Shown here one piece after another: positions 35,223-44,879 of a stretch of DNA of 64,000 nucleotides. Below the pieces are notes generated by a model. It was given only the letters and a program-made list of their open reading frames with translations. It made no database searches and was not told the DNA's origin. The stretch is taken from assembly GCA_036346225.1 (NCBI GenBank), contig JARFIW010000139.1, positions 2,356,001-2,420,000 on the forward strand, given 5' to 3'. How positions within the stretch are numbered: position 1 is the stretch's first letter; the number at the start of each line of letters is the position of its first letter. The position numbers were made by a program, and so were the translations under genes. This DNA comes from Platerodrilus igneus. Its lineage: Eukaryota; Arthropoda; Insecta; Coleoptera; Lycidae.

Positions 35223-36889
35223 CGGCACGTAAAATAATCTTTTAATTCTTCCTCATTTTCTCTAATAAGATGTTCTCTATCTGACACATCTTTGTGTTGT
35301 TTGCGTATTGTCGCAGTGTTTTCCATGTAGTCCAACTTTCGCCTTTTTGCATCCATTTCCTCTAATGCCAGTTGTCTTTTTCTTCCACTTACAGCGTATG
35401 GCGTGCATAATGGGGCAATTTCCTTTAGCGTAAACGGATAGAGTTTACTGCCAATATTTACGCCTTGTCGTACAACCTCTGGGCGAATGTTATGCGTATT
35501 ATCAACCCCAATTCCGAAATGATTATTTTTTTTGGAATTGTAGAATATGGTGTTGCAGATAGTGAAAAATATGTAGTACATGCTTTAATGTAGCACTTGT
35601 GTAAGATTTTTATTTTATCTTGACTGACTTTCTCTTCTACTATCTCCAAATAATTAACAGGTAAATAGTTAAAATTAAAAGCCGAAAGCACATACTTTAT
35701 CAATTTTTCCTTTTCCTCTGGTTTTTCGTGCAACTTAATTTGCAAGCCAGTCAATTTCTTTGTATTGTTATTCCCCCAATACACGTACAGTAGTAGGTTA
35801 TTATACACTAAACAGCAGCTATTTTGTAACTTGTCCGATAGCTCACTCCACATTTTGGCAAGTGGTTCCGAGTACATTGGCGCCTTTAGGAAGTATAATT
35901 AGGTTCTTCCAATATGGTTAAACAGTCTTTTAAGGGATTATACACCTGTGCCGCACTGACATAGTTTCCAAATGTACAGTTGTATATAGTCGCTTCCAAT
36001 CGCGTAATACCATGTTCTTTGGCAAAGTAGACGCGAATGTTTCCCTTAAACGTGCATCTGGACAACGCAAAAATCTAGTCTTTCAAGTTGTTTATTAACA
36101 TCAAGACTTATTATCTGACACACAAATTTGTTGTATATCTTAATTCTTGCATTGGTTGTTAGCCATGTTAAACAATCGATTCCCACAGTTTTATCGTTGT
36201 TATAATATCGCAGTTTTCTTCGTATTCGCTCTTGTAGCAAAAGTTATGGTGTGTAGTTAAATCTGCATCTTGTTAAATATGCCAGCAAAATCTTGGGTTA
36301 CATCCATGTCAAAAAGATAATAATAATCCTTTTTGAGTCAATCTAATATATCTGGTAGTTCTTCCAATAAAGTTTCCAACTTAACATCTGCTAGTTCCAC
36401 TTTGTACGGAACACATATAGGACTTTGGAATTTTTTATTAATGCTTTCTAGGCCTTCTTTTCCGATAATTTCTTTTACTCCCTGACCCATCTTGTTAGTG
36501 GTTTCCAGAGAAAACGGAAGCTTAGCTTTAACACCACGCCTAGCGGAAACAAATCGGTCAAACTTTTTCGTAGATAGCTGTTAAATGCACCACAAATTTC
36601 TTTTTTTAGGATCAACATCCTTTTGTTTGCAGATTTTGATCGGCGTCAGAAAGGTCGCAAATTTTAACCAACAGTATATTGTCACAAAATGGTTCTGTAA
36701 TTGTTGTAGTCCACCAGTCAGTATCTGTTCGCCTTCGATATAACAAATATTACTAATATCTGTCACCAGATTAATGTTGCACAGGTTTTCTGCCAGCAGC
36801 CACAATTCAAATCTCTCATTTGTTGGTTTCACTTTATTCCCAAGAAGTTGAGGAACGTTAATCACCTTGGAGACGCTCATGTTCACCAT
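34586..36889 (-). pseudogene. Large gene of the Polinton-terminus-like element, unrecognised family
   Basis: Successive minus-strand frames (36581-36889, 36246-36580, 36046-36240, 35940-36045, 35458-35877, 34808-35581, 34586-34800) read as one protein of about 770 codons broken by several stops and shifts. Landmarks in order: [98 protein letters not shown]; a middle part with KMWSELSDKLQNSCCLVYNN; a charged Arg/Lys/Glu helix; YGFYKLYTFVVSKKDPFSY. The run 'D-x-T-x-D ... RIKIYNKF ... TRLEATIY' recalls the 'RxYdK ... RxE' arrangement of Rep_trans-type rolling-circle initiators. That likeness is my inference from short motifs. No polymerase, integrase or ATPase motif is visible. Confidence 0.7.
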
Positions 36890-37289
36890 TCTAGCTACTG
36901 CTGAATACTAAATTGAATACGCAAAATTGCCCCTTATGTACCCTACAGAGTGGGGGCGTATATTGCCGAAGATACCCGAATATGTCGGACACCGCCATAT
37001 CGCTTACATTCTTTTGTTTAGGAACAGCTTTTGCTATCCGATCTAGGTCGGACCAGCGCATGCTCAATGGTGCGCATGTGCAGGGGTGCGCATGCCCAGG
37101 GTGCGCATGGGTTGGTCCGACCTAGGTAAGATTTAATCCGACCTAGGTCGGACTGGGCAGGGGTGCGAATCGACATATGTCCGGATATATGTCAGATATA
37201 TGTAGGATGTATACTGGACATATGTCGGATATAGTTGGGATGTATGTCATACGGATGCGAGAGGGGAGAAGGATAAAGTAGGCAGGAAG

Positions 37290-37430
37290 GTTTAGGTTAG
37301 TTTACGTTGTTTGGAGTTAGGTTAGTCGGTGTTGTCTGAAGTTAGGTTAGGTTAGCTGGACTTGTTTGGAGTTAGGTTAGTCGGTGTTGTCTGACATTAA
37401 GTTAGGTTAGTTGGACTTGTGCGGACTTAG
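37290..37430 (+). repeat. TTAGG-like interspersed repeats, unit about 55-65 bp
   Basis: GGAGTTAGGTTAGTCGGTGTTGTCTGA occurs twice (about 37312 and 37368), each followed by further TTAGGTTAG units. TTAGG is the usual arthropod telomere unit; here it is interspersed and not a pure array. Confidence 0.7.
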
Positions 37431-37434
37431 GTAC

Positions 37435-37504
37435 ATAGCAGGAAAAATTGATAGGTTAGGTCAACGCCGCGGCCCTGACCTAACCTATCAATTTTTCCTG
37501 CTAT
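37435..37504. repeat. Perfect 29-bp inverted repeat with 12-base GC-rich loop
   Basis: Arms 37435-37463 and 37476-37504 are exact complements; the loop is ACGCCGCGGCCC. The arm itself contains GGTTAGG. It lies 21 bases from the inner edge of the right terminal repeat. Confidence 0.95.
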
Positions 37505-37525
37505 CTAACCTAAGTGATACATGAC

Positions 37526-38676
37526 TTAGATACATCCGGGTTCAAGAAGCTGTATGCATTTGTGATTAGTAAGAAAGACTCTTTTAGTTATGTAGGCGTC
37601 CTTGCGGAAAAGAATGGTACTAAATCTGTATACTTTTTTAAAACGTATTTATCAAAATGGCAGATAATATAGAGGAACTAAGGAATGCAGGTTTCGTATC
37701 CTTGGCGTACACCAGACGCCAAGGGGTTCCGCTAACCATTGTATATTTGTCTAGTAAAGAACTTTTTGGATCATTTAAAACCGAGGGCTCTACAATCTAT
37801 AACGACCATATATTCCCAAAAGTGGTGGACATGCCACTACGCAACAGTGAGTGGGAGAATAAGGATTCTTTCCTATACCGACAAGAAGAAGTCGATCAAG
37901 CTAACAAGATGCGTATGCAGGATATAGTGGGAGAGCCGCGATTAAAAATTGTCACAAGCTGCAAGAATTACACGAAGGAATGAATCTGGTTGTTGGTGGA
38001 ATCAAAGATTTTATATATACAGACAAACTTCGGTACATTTTGCAATTCGAAAACCTAGACGGTCTCTATGTATCAAACTATTTGCTAGAAAAGGAGATAG
38101 AGGACTTTTATGCTACGAATAAAATTAGATAAAATTAAAACCACTCCAAACAAACATAGAGAAAGGACTGTTTTCCGTATATAACTTTATATTAAAATTA
38201 AGTTTAAATGGCTCCATGTTTGGCATTAAATATTTTTAAATTTTGTGATGTATAATGTCAGAATAAAAAATTTTATAATAGTATTACATTGCTTTTTATT
38301 TATAAAAGTCTATGACGTCACCACGACCTTGAAAAAGTAGCCGAAACTAGGTAACCGAAAGTATAGTGAAATTGTGGTTGTAGGGTTGGTCCTAAATTTA
38401 GAGGTTAGGTTACCGTTTCTTTAGGGTAAGAATGGGGGGGGGTTAAAAGTAAAGCAAGAAGGAAATTCCCTCCCCCACAAGAGGAAAATTTCACCCCCAC
38501 AAGGAGGAGCAAGGAGGAAATCCCTTCCCACAATGAGGAAATACCTTTAAAATAAGACTTAGCAGATCCTTCTTATGGAAATTTACATGTAAAAACCTAG
38601 GTTAGATATGAATCAGGAGGATCGGTGGATTGGGAGGATCGGTGGATCTGTGCCAGAACCGGCCCCATTCCCTACT
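37526..38676. repeat. Right terminal inverted repeat
   Basis: About 1150 bp. Its plus strand repeats the end of the large gene: ELRNAGFVSLAYTRRQGVPL (from 37672), then in other frames the final segment to a TAA at 38130-38132. The inner limit is where similarity to the left arm stops, at TGACTTAGATACAT. Confidence 0.85.
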
Positions 38677-38682
38677 AATTAT

Positions 38683-40590
38683 CCATAACTCGTCGCCAAT
38701 GATATATTTGAACATTTGACTATGGGTTTTTACATGTTCTTAGATAATATTTTATTAAAAAAAATCTTATTAGAATCTTTATAAAAAAGACAGGACTATC
38801 AATCTGACGGTCTTGAATAAGTACTACTAAACAATCAGAAATCACTACATGCTTTATATCATTATTGTATAACTATGCAGTGAGCATTATTCAAACATAT
38901 CAAATACATGTTATAAGTCATTATGATGTTTGTTCCTACTCGTTCTCTTTTCACTGAATTCTTGGGGGAAATAAATTGACGGTGAATTTCCGTTGCCTTT
39001 CACGGAAGAAGGTTTGAAAAATTTTTCGGGAACATAGAGGGAGAAATAGGACTGTTACTTTAGTGAGTCGCTTTTTTCAACGATATAAAGAATCCCTCCT
39101 AGACGAGTAAGTCTTACTGTTAAAACTTGGTTGCTTGAAATAGTCAATTTCAGTTTACTTGGTTGTTTAGTGTCAATCAAAACACTATTAAAAAAAGTTG
39201 CTCGAATGCTCTAAGCGTATAGACTAGCGGCTGATGTTCAAGTAGAGTTTTAATTTCTTTAAGAAAATCGCATTTTTTCAATAGACTAATGCGCGATAAA
39301 CGAAATAAGTTTTCACTAGTGCATTTACTGCTTCCAAAGAAAACGATACAACTGATTTCATTCAGCGAAACTACTGACGTTTGTTTGCTATACATTCAGG
39401 TTAACAAAAGTTCAATACAAGAAAGACCACCGATACCTAAATTCCAACTTTTCACATAACGACAAGACAAAATGAAATGCTTTTAATCTCATTGTATGCT
39501 GCGCAAATACTTTTTACTATTTGAAGGAACTTGACAAAACAATGTTCTATAATGGTTAGAAATGTACAAATAACAGCGGTGCAGATAGGTTTTAATATGG
39601 CGGCGATATTGCCATTGTGAGAGTACGATATATTTAATTGGACACGAAACAGTGCGTCTAGTGGGAGATTGAAAAGTAAAGTTTTACAACGCTTAACTTT
39701 TAACTATAACTAAATTGTACTATTTTTATCAGTACACTAAAAAGAGGCGGTTAGATTTTTGCTTCAAGTTTTTGTTGCTATCCAAATTCTAATCGTAGGT
39801 TATATATAAACAGTTCGTGCAAATTCCGGTTTACGCTTGTGTTTTGTCCCATTTCAAGCACAAAATTGCAGTAATTGGTACGGCTGCTATATATATTTTT
39901 CTACGTTTGGATTTAACGGTTGTTTAACACGAAACAAATTGGTAGCCAATGTTTAAAAATTCTTGTTTTGGATTAAACACAGGCTTTTCCTTTAACGCAT
40001 GCCGTGACACGCTGAATATTTCCTTGTCCATGGAAAACTCAATACTGCCTTTCTTTTTCGATAAAATTAGTGCTACTTTTTAAAAGCATTCCCTTATGCA
40101 TACAGTTTTTGCACTCGTTTTAATATAACAGAGTTTAATATTAGTGCAGTAGTTAAGATATTATCTTGTCATAGTTTCTATGTCAACGCTAATTATTTGT
40201 TCATAGTTGAATCGGCATACTAATAGATTTATTTTATTGATCAATGATGGCTGAAGTAGTTTGTAACGTTTCATGTAAAAATTGTATTCCATGCTTTTTC
40301 TATGTCGAAAGTAAGTCAATCACTCGGTTGTTAAAGTTCTGAATGGAATTAATAACCATTTTCTAATACCAAAATACTCCTTATGCGCTTAATCTTTCTT
40401 TTGAATTGATGCATAACCACGTTTTGAGAACTGTTTCTTAGCTTCAGTATGTTGTGCAATTCCTGTCCTTCTCAACTTTCGTGCTTAATGTGGTAATTAT
40501 TAGTATTTTATTTATTTATTTGTTCCAACGCTTCAGAGTCTGCTACCTGAAATTTAAACAGACCTGGCTTCCCCACAGAAAGTAACCGTC
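38683..40590. other. No supported gene
   Basis: AT-rich single-copy-looking sequence. A 72-codon minus-strand frame (39177-39395) shows no domain. No inverted repeats or target duplications were recognised. Confidence 0.4.
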
Positions 40591-40599
40591 ATGTGTTAT

Positions 40600-41375
40600 G
40601 TGTGTATGTGTGTGTGTGTGTGTGGGGGGATGGTTGTGTGTATTTGTGTTGTGTGTGATGTTGGTCCGTGTTACGTTCCCTCTCTAGGACCAGGACCAAC
40701 GGCAGCCGGATATGCCAGTCGTCAAGGAAGAACGCACAACCGACGTTGCCTTGTCAGTCCGGACCATCGGCAGCCGGAAATCCAGATGTTGAAAAGGCAA
40801 TGGACGCGTGTGTTTAGGTGTGTGTGTGTGTTTATGTGGATGTGTGTGTGTGTGAGAGAGAGAGAGAAAGTGAAAGAAAGTTGTGTGTATGTGTGTTGTG
40901 TGTGATGTTGGTATCCGTGTTATGTTCCCCCTTTAGGACCAGGACCATCGGAAGCCGGATATCCCAATCGTCAAAGAGGAACGCTCGACGGATGTTGCCT
41001 TATCAGTCTGGATCATCGGCAGCCGGAAATCCAAATGTTGAAAAGGCAATGGAAGCGTGTGTTTAGGTGTGTGTGTGTTTGTGTGTGTGTGGGTGTGTGT
41101 GTGTGCGAGAGAGAGAGAGAAAGTTGTGTGTATGTGTGTTGTGTGTGATGTTGGTATCCGTGTTACGTTGCCCCTTTAGGACCAGGATCATCGGAAGCCG
41201 GATATCCCAATCGTCAAAGAGGAACGCTCGACGGATGTTGCCTTATCAGTCTGGACTATCAGCAGCCGGAAATCCAGATGTTGAAAAGGCAATGCAAGTG
41301 TGTGAATGGTGTTTTGTGTTTGCACAGTGCATAGGAGGTGTTTTGTGTGTTTATGTGTGTGTGTGTGTGTGAAGT
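40600..41375 (+). repeat. Three tandem copies of a 245-bp unit ending in GT-rich runs
   Basis: GATGTTGG recurs at about 40657, 40903 and 41147. Each unit has a (GT)n(GA)n simple part and a unique part with two internal sub-repeats of the form GGACCAxxxGGxAGCCGGAwAT. Long plus-strand frames through it (starting MCVCVCV...) follow from the repeat. Confidence 0.9.
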
Positions 41376-41535
41376 GTGTTTGAAATGTTAATTTGTGTTT
41401 ATGTTTGCCCAGGTTACTAAAAGGTTGGATTGAATTATAATTTTGTTCATGTTTGAACTTATACTATTACATAAATAAAAAATTAGGTTCTTTCAGAGGA
41501 AAGGATTTGTTTGCTGTATTGTTTGCCTCAGGTAT

Positions 41536-41668
41536 GTGTAAGTTCTTAAAATTTAGCGTTAGTTAAAAAGACAAGAAATTCCCTATTCTACTACTTAAAA
41601 TTAACTTATGTAGTAGAATAGGGAATTGCTTTTCTTTTTAACTAACGCTAAATTTTAAAAACTTACAC
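41536..41668. repeat. Fold-back element, 59-bp arms
   Basis: Arms 41536-41594 and 41610-41668 match at 56 of 59 positions with a 15-base loop (TTAAAATTAACTTAT). No target duplication is obvious. Transcribed, it would form a long double-stranded hairpin. Confidence 0.9.
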
Positions 41669-41669
41669 T

Positions 41670-42135
41670 TAATTATTAGTAGTAAATATTGTCTGTGCGG
41701 TAAAACAAGTGTAAATGTCGGCTACAGTGAATGCCAATGAATTAAAATCGGTGACGGATGAACACTGCCAATGAACAGCTTCCTTTTCATGAGGGGTGCG
41801 GGCCGGAGGGGTATTTGAAATCTAAACTACAATAAAAAGGAATTTTGAACTTAACTAACTTTAATAAATGAATTTAATATTCTTTACACACACTGCAGCA
41901 AATCCATTTCAGGAAACGCCCACTAAATTACGACTAATGCTTAGAGCTTAATTCTATACCACATCCCTTTTATATAAAGTGGAAATACTAAAAATAATTA
42001 TGATCCTTAAACATAATGTGTAAACAGAGAAACAACGTCCTTCAAGAACTAATTTACGTGGATAACCTAAATATATTACCGACGGAGGTAACGTAACCGT
42101 TAAGTTCGATTATTCAAACGAACCAAAAAAGTTAG
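41670..42135. other. No recognised gene
   Basis: AT-rich sequence leading into the direct repeat at 42136. No domain seen. Confidence 0.4.
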
Positions 42136-42683
42136 TGCACGAACCATTTCTACCGTTTCATAAACCTGAATGCACGGTATAACTCAATGTTTCTAACGAG
42201 GACAACGCACCACACTTTCTACTTCAACGACGTAGTATAAAGTTTATGGTATGATAACCACAGTGGATTTTATTGCACCCTTCACGATTATCAATCGTAA
42301 TGATATTGCGTTATATTATTTAATAATATGTTGAATGTTCGGATAATTCCTCAAACCAATAACATCATGCTTGGAAGTATAATTATATTAGATCCTACCT
42401 AAAACATCTATTTAAGGGCAGGCACTTAACAGTATTTTTTATTTTACATCGGAGTTGCTAATTTATACGTCTAATTGCAACCAACTCCAAACTATATCTC
42501 CTCTACATAACCCAAGTCCATTACGTACCCTACGTTCGTCCCCCTCTTGTTATAATATTCGAAGCGTAACGTAAATGAATACTTATGTATGCTACAAATC
42601 CGTAGGTGTAGATTATTCTGAAATGTAAAACAAATAAAGGGAATTGGTTTATTTATTATTATATCTATCAGCACGGCCTGGCA
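42136..42683 (-). repeat. LTR-like direct repeat, copy A (548 bp)
   Basis: TGCACGAACC...GCCTGGCA, repeated at 43410-43956. TG...CA ends and the presence of Gypsy pol between the copies make these probable LTRs. The copies differ at many positions and several short indels, so the pair is old. Confidence 0.6.
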
Positions 42684-42739
42684 CATCACCCCGCAGTTAA
42701 ATTTGAATACAAGGTTAAGAATTTAACTCCAAAAGTCAC

Positions 42740-43409
42740 TTAAATAAGTTTTTAAATTGAACACGTTTTGAATTCCGACGGACAACCCAGTTGCATCCTG
42801 GTAATACCCGACACTTCCTCTCGACTTTTGGCATAAATCGCACCTTTCAATCAATTTCCTAACAATTTTCCGCATTTTTGAAGAATAATATTATATAGAT
42901 AGGTACTGGAGGTATTTTCCCGCACCAAAATTACCATGCTCCTCATGTTGTTCCAATACCAATAACACCACCAGGTTTTTTGGCATACAGTTTATATTCC
43001 CTTTTAGCGTTCGGTTAAAGTATGCGATAACTTGAGCTTCCTCACTATCCTTATTAATCTGATAAAGATACGTACCTAACCCATAATGTAAACTATCCGT
43101 CCTAATATAAAAACGCAGGTTGGGGTCAGGATGCTTATGAATCGTAACCTGTAAAAACGAAGCCTTAATTTTCTGAAAAGCCTCTTGTTCAGTAATACCC
43201 CATTTTCAACGCATATGCTTCCTAATTAGATCTAATAATGGTATTGTGAGTTGGGCAAAATCCTTACAAAATCGGCGGTCGTAATCGACCATACCTAAAA
43301 ATGACCTTAACTCTCGCATATTCCGGGGCACCCAAAACTCCTGAATCGCTATCACTTGCTTTGGATCTATCTCTCGTATTTGCCTTTTGGCTTCTGCTTT
43401 ATATATTTG
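42740..43409 (-). pseudogene. Gypsy pol remnant: end of RT, RNase H, integrase zinc region
   Basis: Read on the minus strand across shifts: VPRNMRELRSFLGMVDYDRR (RT thumb), then GITEQEAFQKIKASF and PDPNLRFYIRTDSLHYGLGTYL (start of RNase H), VIAYFNRTLKGN, and near 42870-42820 KMRKIVRKLIERCDLCQKSR (integrase HHCC zinc site). gag, protease and RT palm are absent, and there is no primer site next to the right-hand repeat, so most of the internal region has been deleted. Confidence 0.75.
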
Positions 43410-43956
43410 TGCACGAACCCTTTCTACCGTTTCATAAACCTGAATGCACGGTACAACTCAATTTCTTTTTAACGAGAACAATACACCACACTTGTTATTT
43501 CGACGACGTAGTATAAAGTTTATGGTATGATAACCACAGTGGATTTTATTGCACCCTTCACGATAATCAATCGTAATCATATTGCGTTATATTATTTAAT
43601 AATATGTTAAATGTTCGGAGAATTCCTCAAATTAATAGCATCAAGCTTGCAAGTATAATTATATTAGATCCTACTTTAAAACATCCATTTAAAGGCGGGT
43701 ACTTAACAGTATTTTACATCGCAGCTGCTAATTTATACGTCTAACTGCAATCAATTCCGAACTACGTCTCCTCCACATAACCGAAGTCTATCACGTACCC
43801 TACGTTCGTCCCCGTCTTGTTATAATATTCGAAGCGCAACGTAAATGAATACTTATTTATGCTACAAACCCGTAGGCGTAAATTATTATGAAATATAAAA
43901 CAAATAAAGGGACTTGGTTTAATTATTATTATTATATCCATCAGCACGGCCTGGTA
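43410..43956 (-). repeat. LTR-like direct repeat, copy B (547 bp)
   Basis: Starts TGCACGAACCC and ends CGGCCTGGTA, so one terminal base differs from copy A. Both copies contain a short minus-strand frame with YSFTLRFEYYNK (42492-42689 and 43762-43947). I do not assign it a function. Confidence 0.6.
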
Positions 43957-44094
43957 CGCGGAATGTTTTAAACAAAAATGACAGAATTTGATTACAATCA
44001 GCCACGTCTGCCCCAGTGCTAATCCATATGCTGTAGATAAATTACATTATTTAAACAAGCTATTTTGGATGCTGTAATGCAGCTAAGTAATTGC

Positions 44095-44355
44095 TAATTA
44101 ATCTTGAATATCAAGTAGACAATCTTGAAAATTATAGCCAGAAAAACGGGCATTCCAGAAGTTAAAGTAGACACTGTTGATGAGGTGGTTTTAAACTTTT
44201 TACGTGGAAAGTTGCAGTATCTAGAGTTTGATTAGTCTCTTCTTGATGAACATCACAGAATTGGCAAAGAGGATCGCAATCGCATTAGACCAACTATTTT
44301 GAAATTTATTGAAGACAACTACGTAGTAAATCTAATATAAAATAATCCAGTAGTA
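44095..44355 (+). pseudogene. L1-like ORF1 fragment of a non-LTR retrotransposon
   Basis: The plus-strand frame after a shift reads GIPEVKVDTVDEVVLNFLRG, then a stop, then EHHRIGKEDRNRIRPTILKF. These are the 'GIPE', 'HRIG' and 'RPxIxKF' blocks of L1-like ORF1 proteins. It is cut off on the right by a piece of the Polinton-terminus-like repeat. Confidence 0.75.
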
Positions 44356-44403
44356 GAATTGGTAAATCCTGGTGCCTTCTCCTCACTCCTCCTCCTCCTC
44401 ACT

Positions 44404-44603
44404 CCTCACTATAACCTAGGTTTTACATGTAAATTCCCATAAGGAGGGTCTGCTGGGAGGAATTTCCTCCTTGCTCCCTCCTTGCTTCCTTCTTTGGGGG
44501 GTGAAATTTTCTTCTTGTAGGGGTTGGGGTTATTGTTGCTTCATTTTTCCCTCACCATCCCTTCCCTATAAAATCGGTGACCTAACCCTTAAAATTTTCG
44601 AGA
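44404..44603 (+). repeat. Fragment of the Polinton-terminus-like inverted repeat
   Basis: From CCTAGGTTTTACATGTAAATT to AACCCTTAAAATTTTC this follows 34110-34312 in order, including the G-run GGGGGGTGAAATTT and CACCATCCCT. The terminus and target duplication are absent. It shows the 34033-38676 element has relatives. Confidence 0.8.
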
Positions 44604-44879
44604 TACCTCTCGATGCCTAACAGCACCGCACGACCTTTGTATTCCCACCTTTTTAATTTTTATCTTAACATCAACCCTTATCGAGCTACAACCACCAATT
44701 TTATCATTTTTTTATTTATAAACAGTTTCTAGGTCACTTCAGTGTCGCGCAGTCTGGTTGGTTAGCACTAAACTCTGAACGTTCGAGTACAATCATTTTA
44801 CAGAAGTTGTTAAACGAGGTCAGTTTTTTAAATTCTTTAGAAGTAAAACTTCGTTGCCCTAATACAAGTAACTTTTCAT

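Larger units (their letters stand above)
36900..37525. promoter_or_regulatory. Palindrome- and repeat-rich non-coding segment of the element
   Basis: Contains a 13-bp inverted repeat (CTAGGTCGGACCA at 37043-37055 and its complement at 37113-37125) flanking several GTGCGCATG units, a perfect 16-bp palindrome TCCGACCTAGGTCGGA (37137-37152), multiple CATATGTC(C/G)GATAT units (37170-37250), TTAGG-like repeats (37296-37415) and a perfect 29-bp stem (37435-37504). Sitting upstream of the only gene, it is a candidate promoter and replication or packaging region. That function is an inference. Confidence 0.5.
34033..38676. mobile_element. Polinton-terminus-like element with one large gene (4.64 kb)
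   Basis: The element starts AGTAGGGGATGAGGCCGG and ends with the inverse of AGTAGGGAATGGGGCCGG. It is bracketed by AATTAT (34027-34032 and 38677-38682). A 6-bp target duplication with 5'-AG ends is the signature of Polinton/Maverick elements. Terminal inverted repeats are long (34033 to about 35222 and about 37526 to 38676) and clearly diverged from each other, so the insertion is old. Polintons are normally 15-20 kb with PolB, integrase, ATPase and capsid genes; none of those motifs is visible here. Instead one large gene occupies the minus strand and a palindrome-rich non-coding segment fills 36900-37525. It may be a reduced relative, a virus-derived element, or a new family. Confidence 0.85.

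Noticed and set aside
34033..38676. PolB, retroviral-type integrase and FtsK-type ATPase motifs in the Polinton-terminus-like element
   Set aside because: I looked on both strands for YxDTDS, DDE-type spacing and Walker A patterns and found none that held up.
44753..44795. tRNA-like A-box and B-box sequences (TCTGGTTGGTTAGCAC ... CGTTCGAGTACAATC)
   Set aside because: The boxes are only about 27 bases apart, the B box is poor and no cloverleaf can be drawn. Probably chance or a very decayed SINE.
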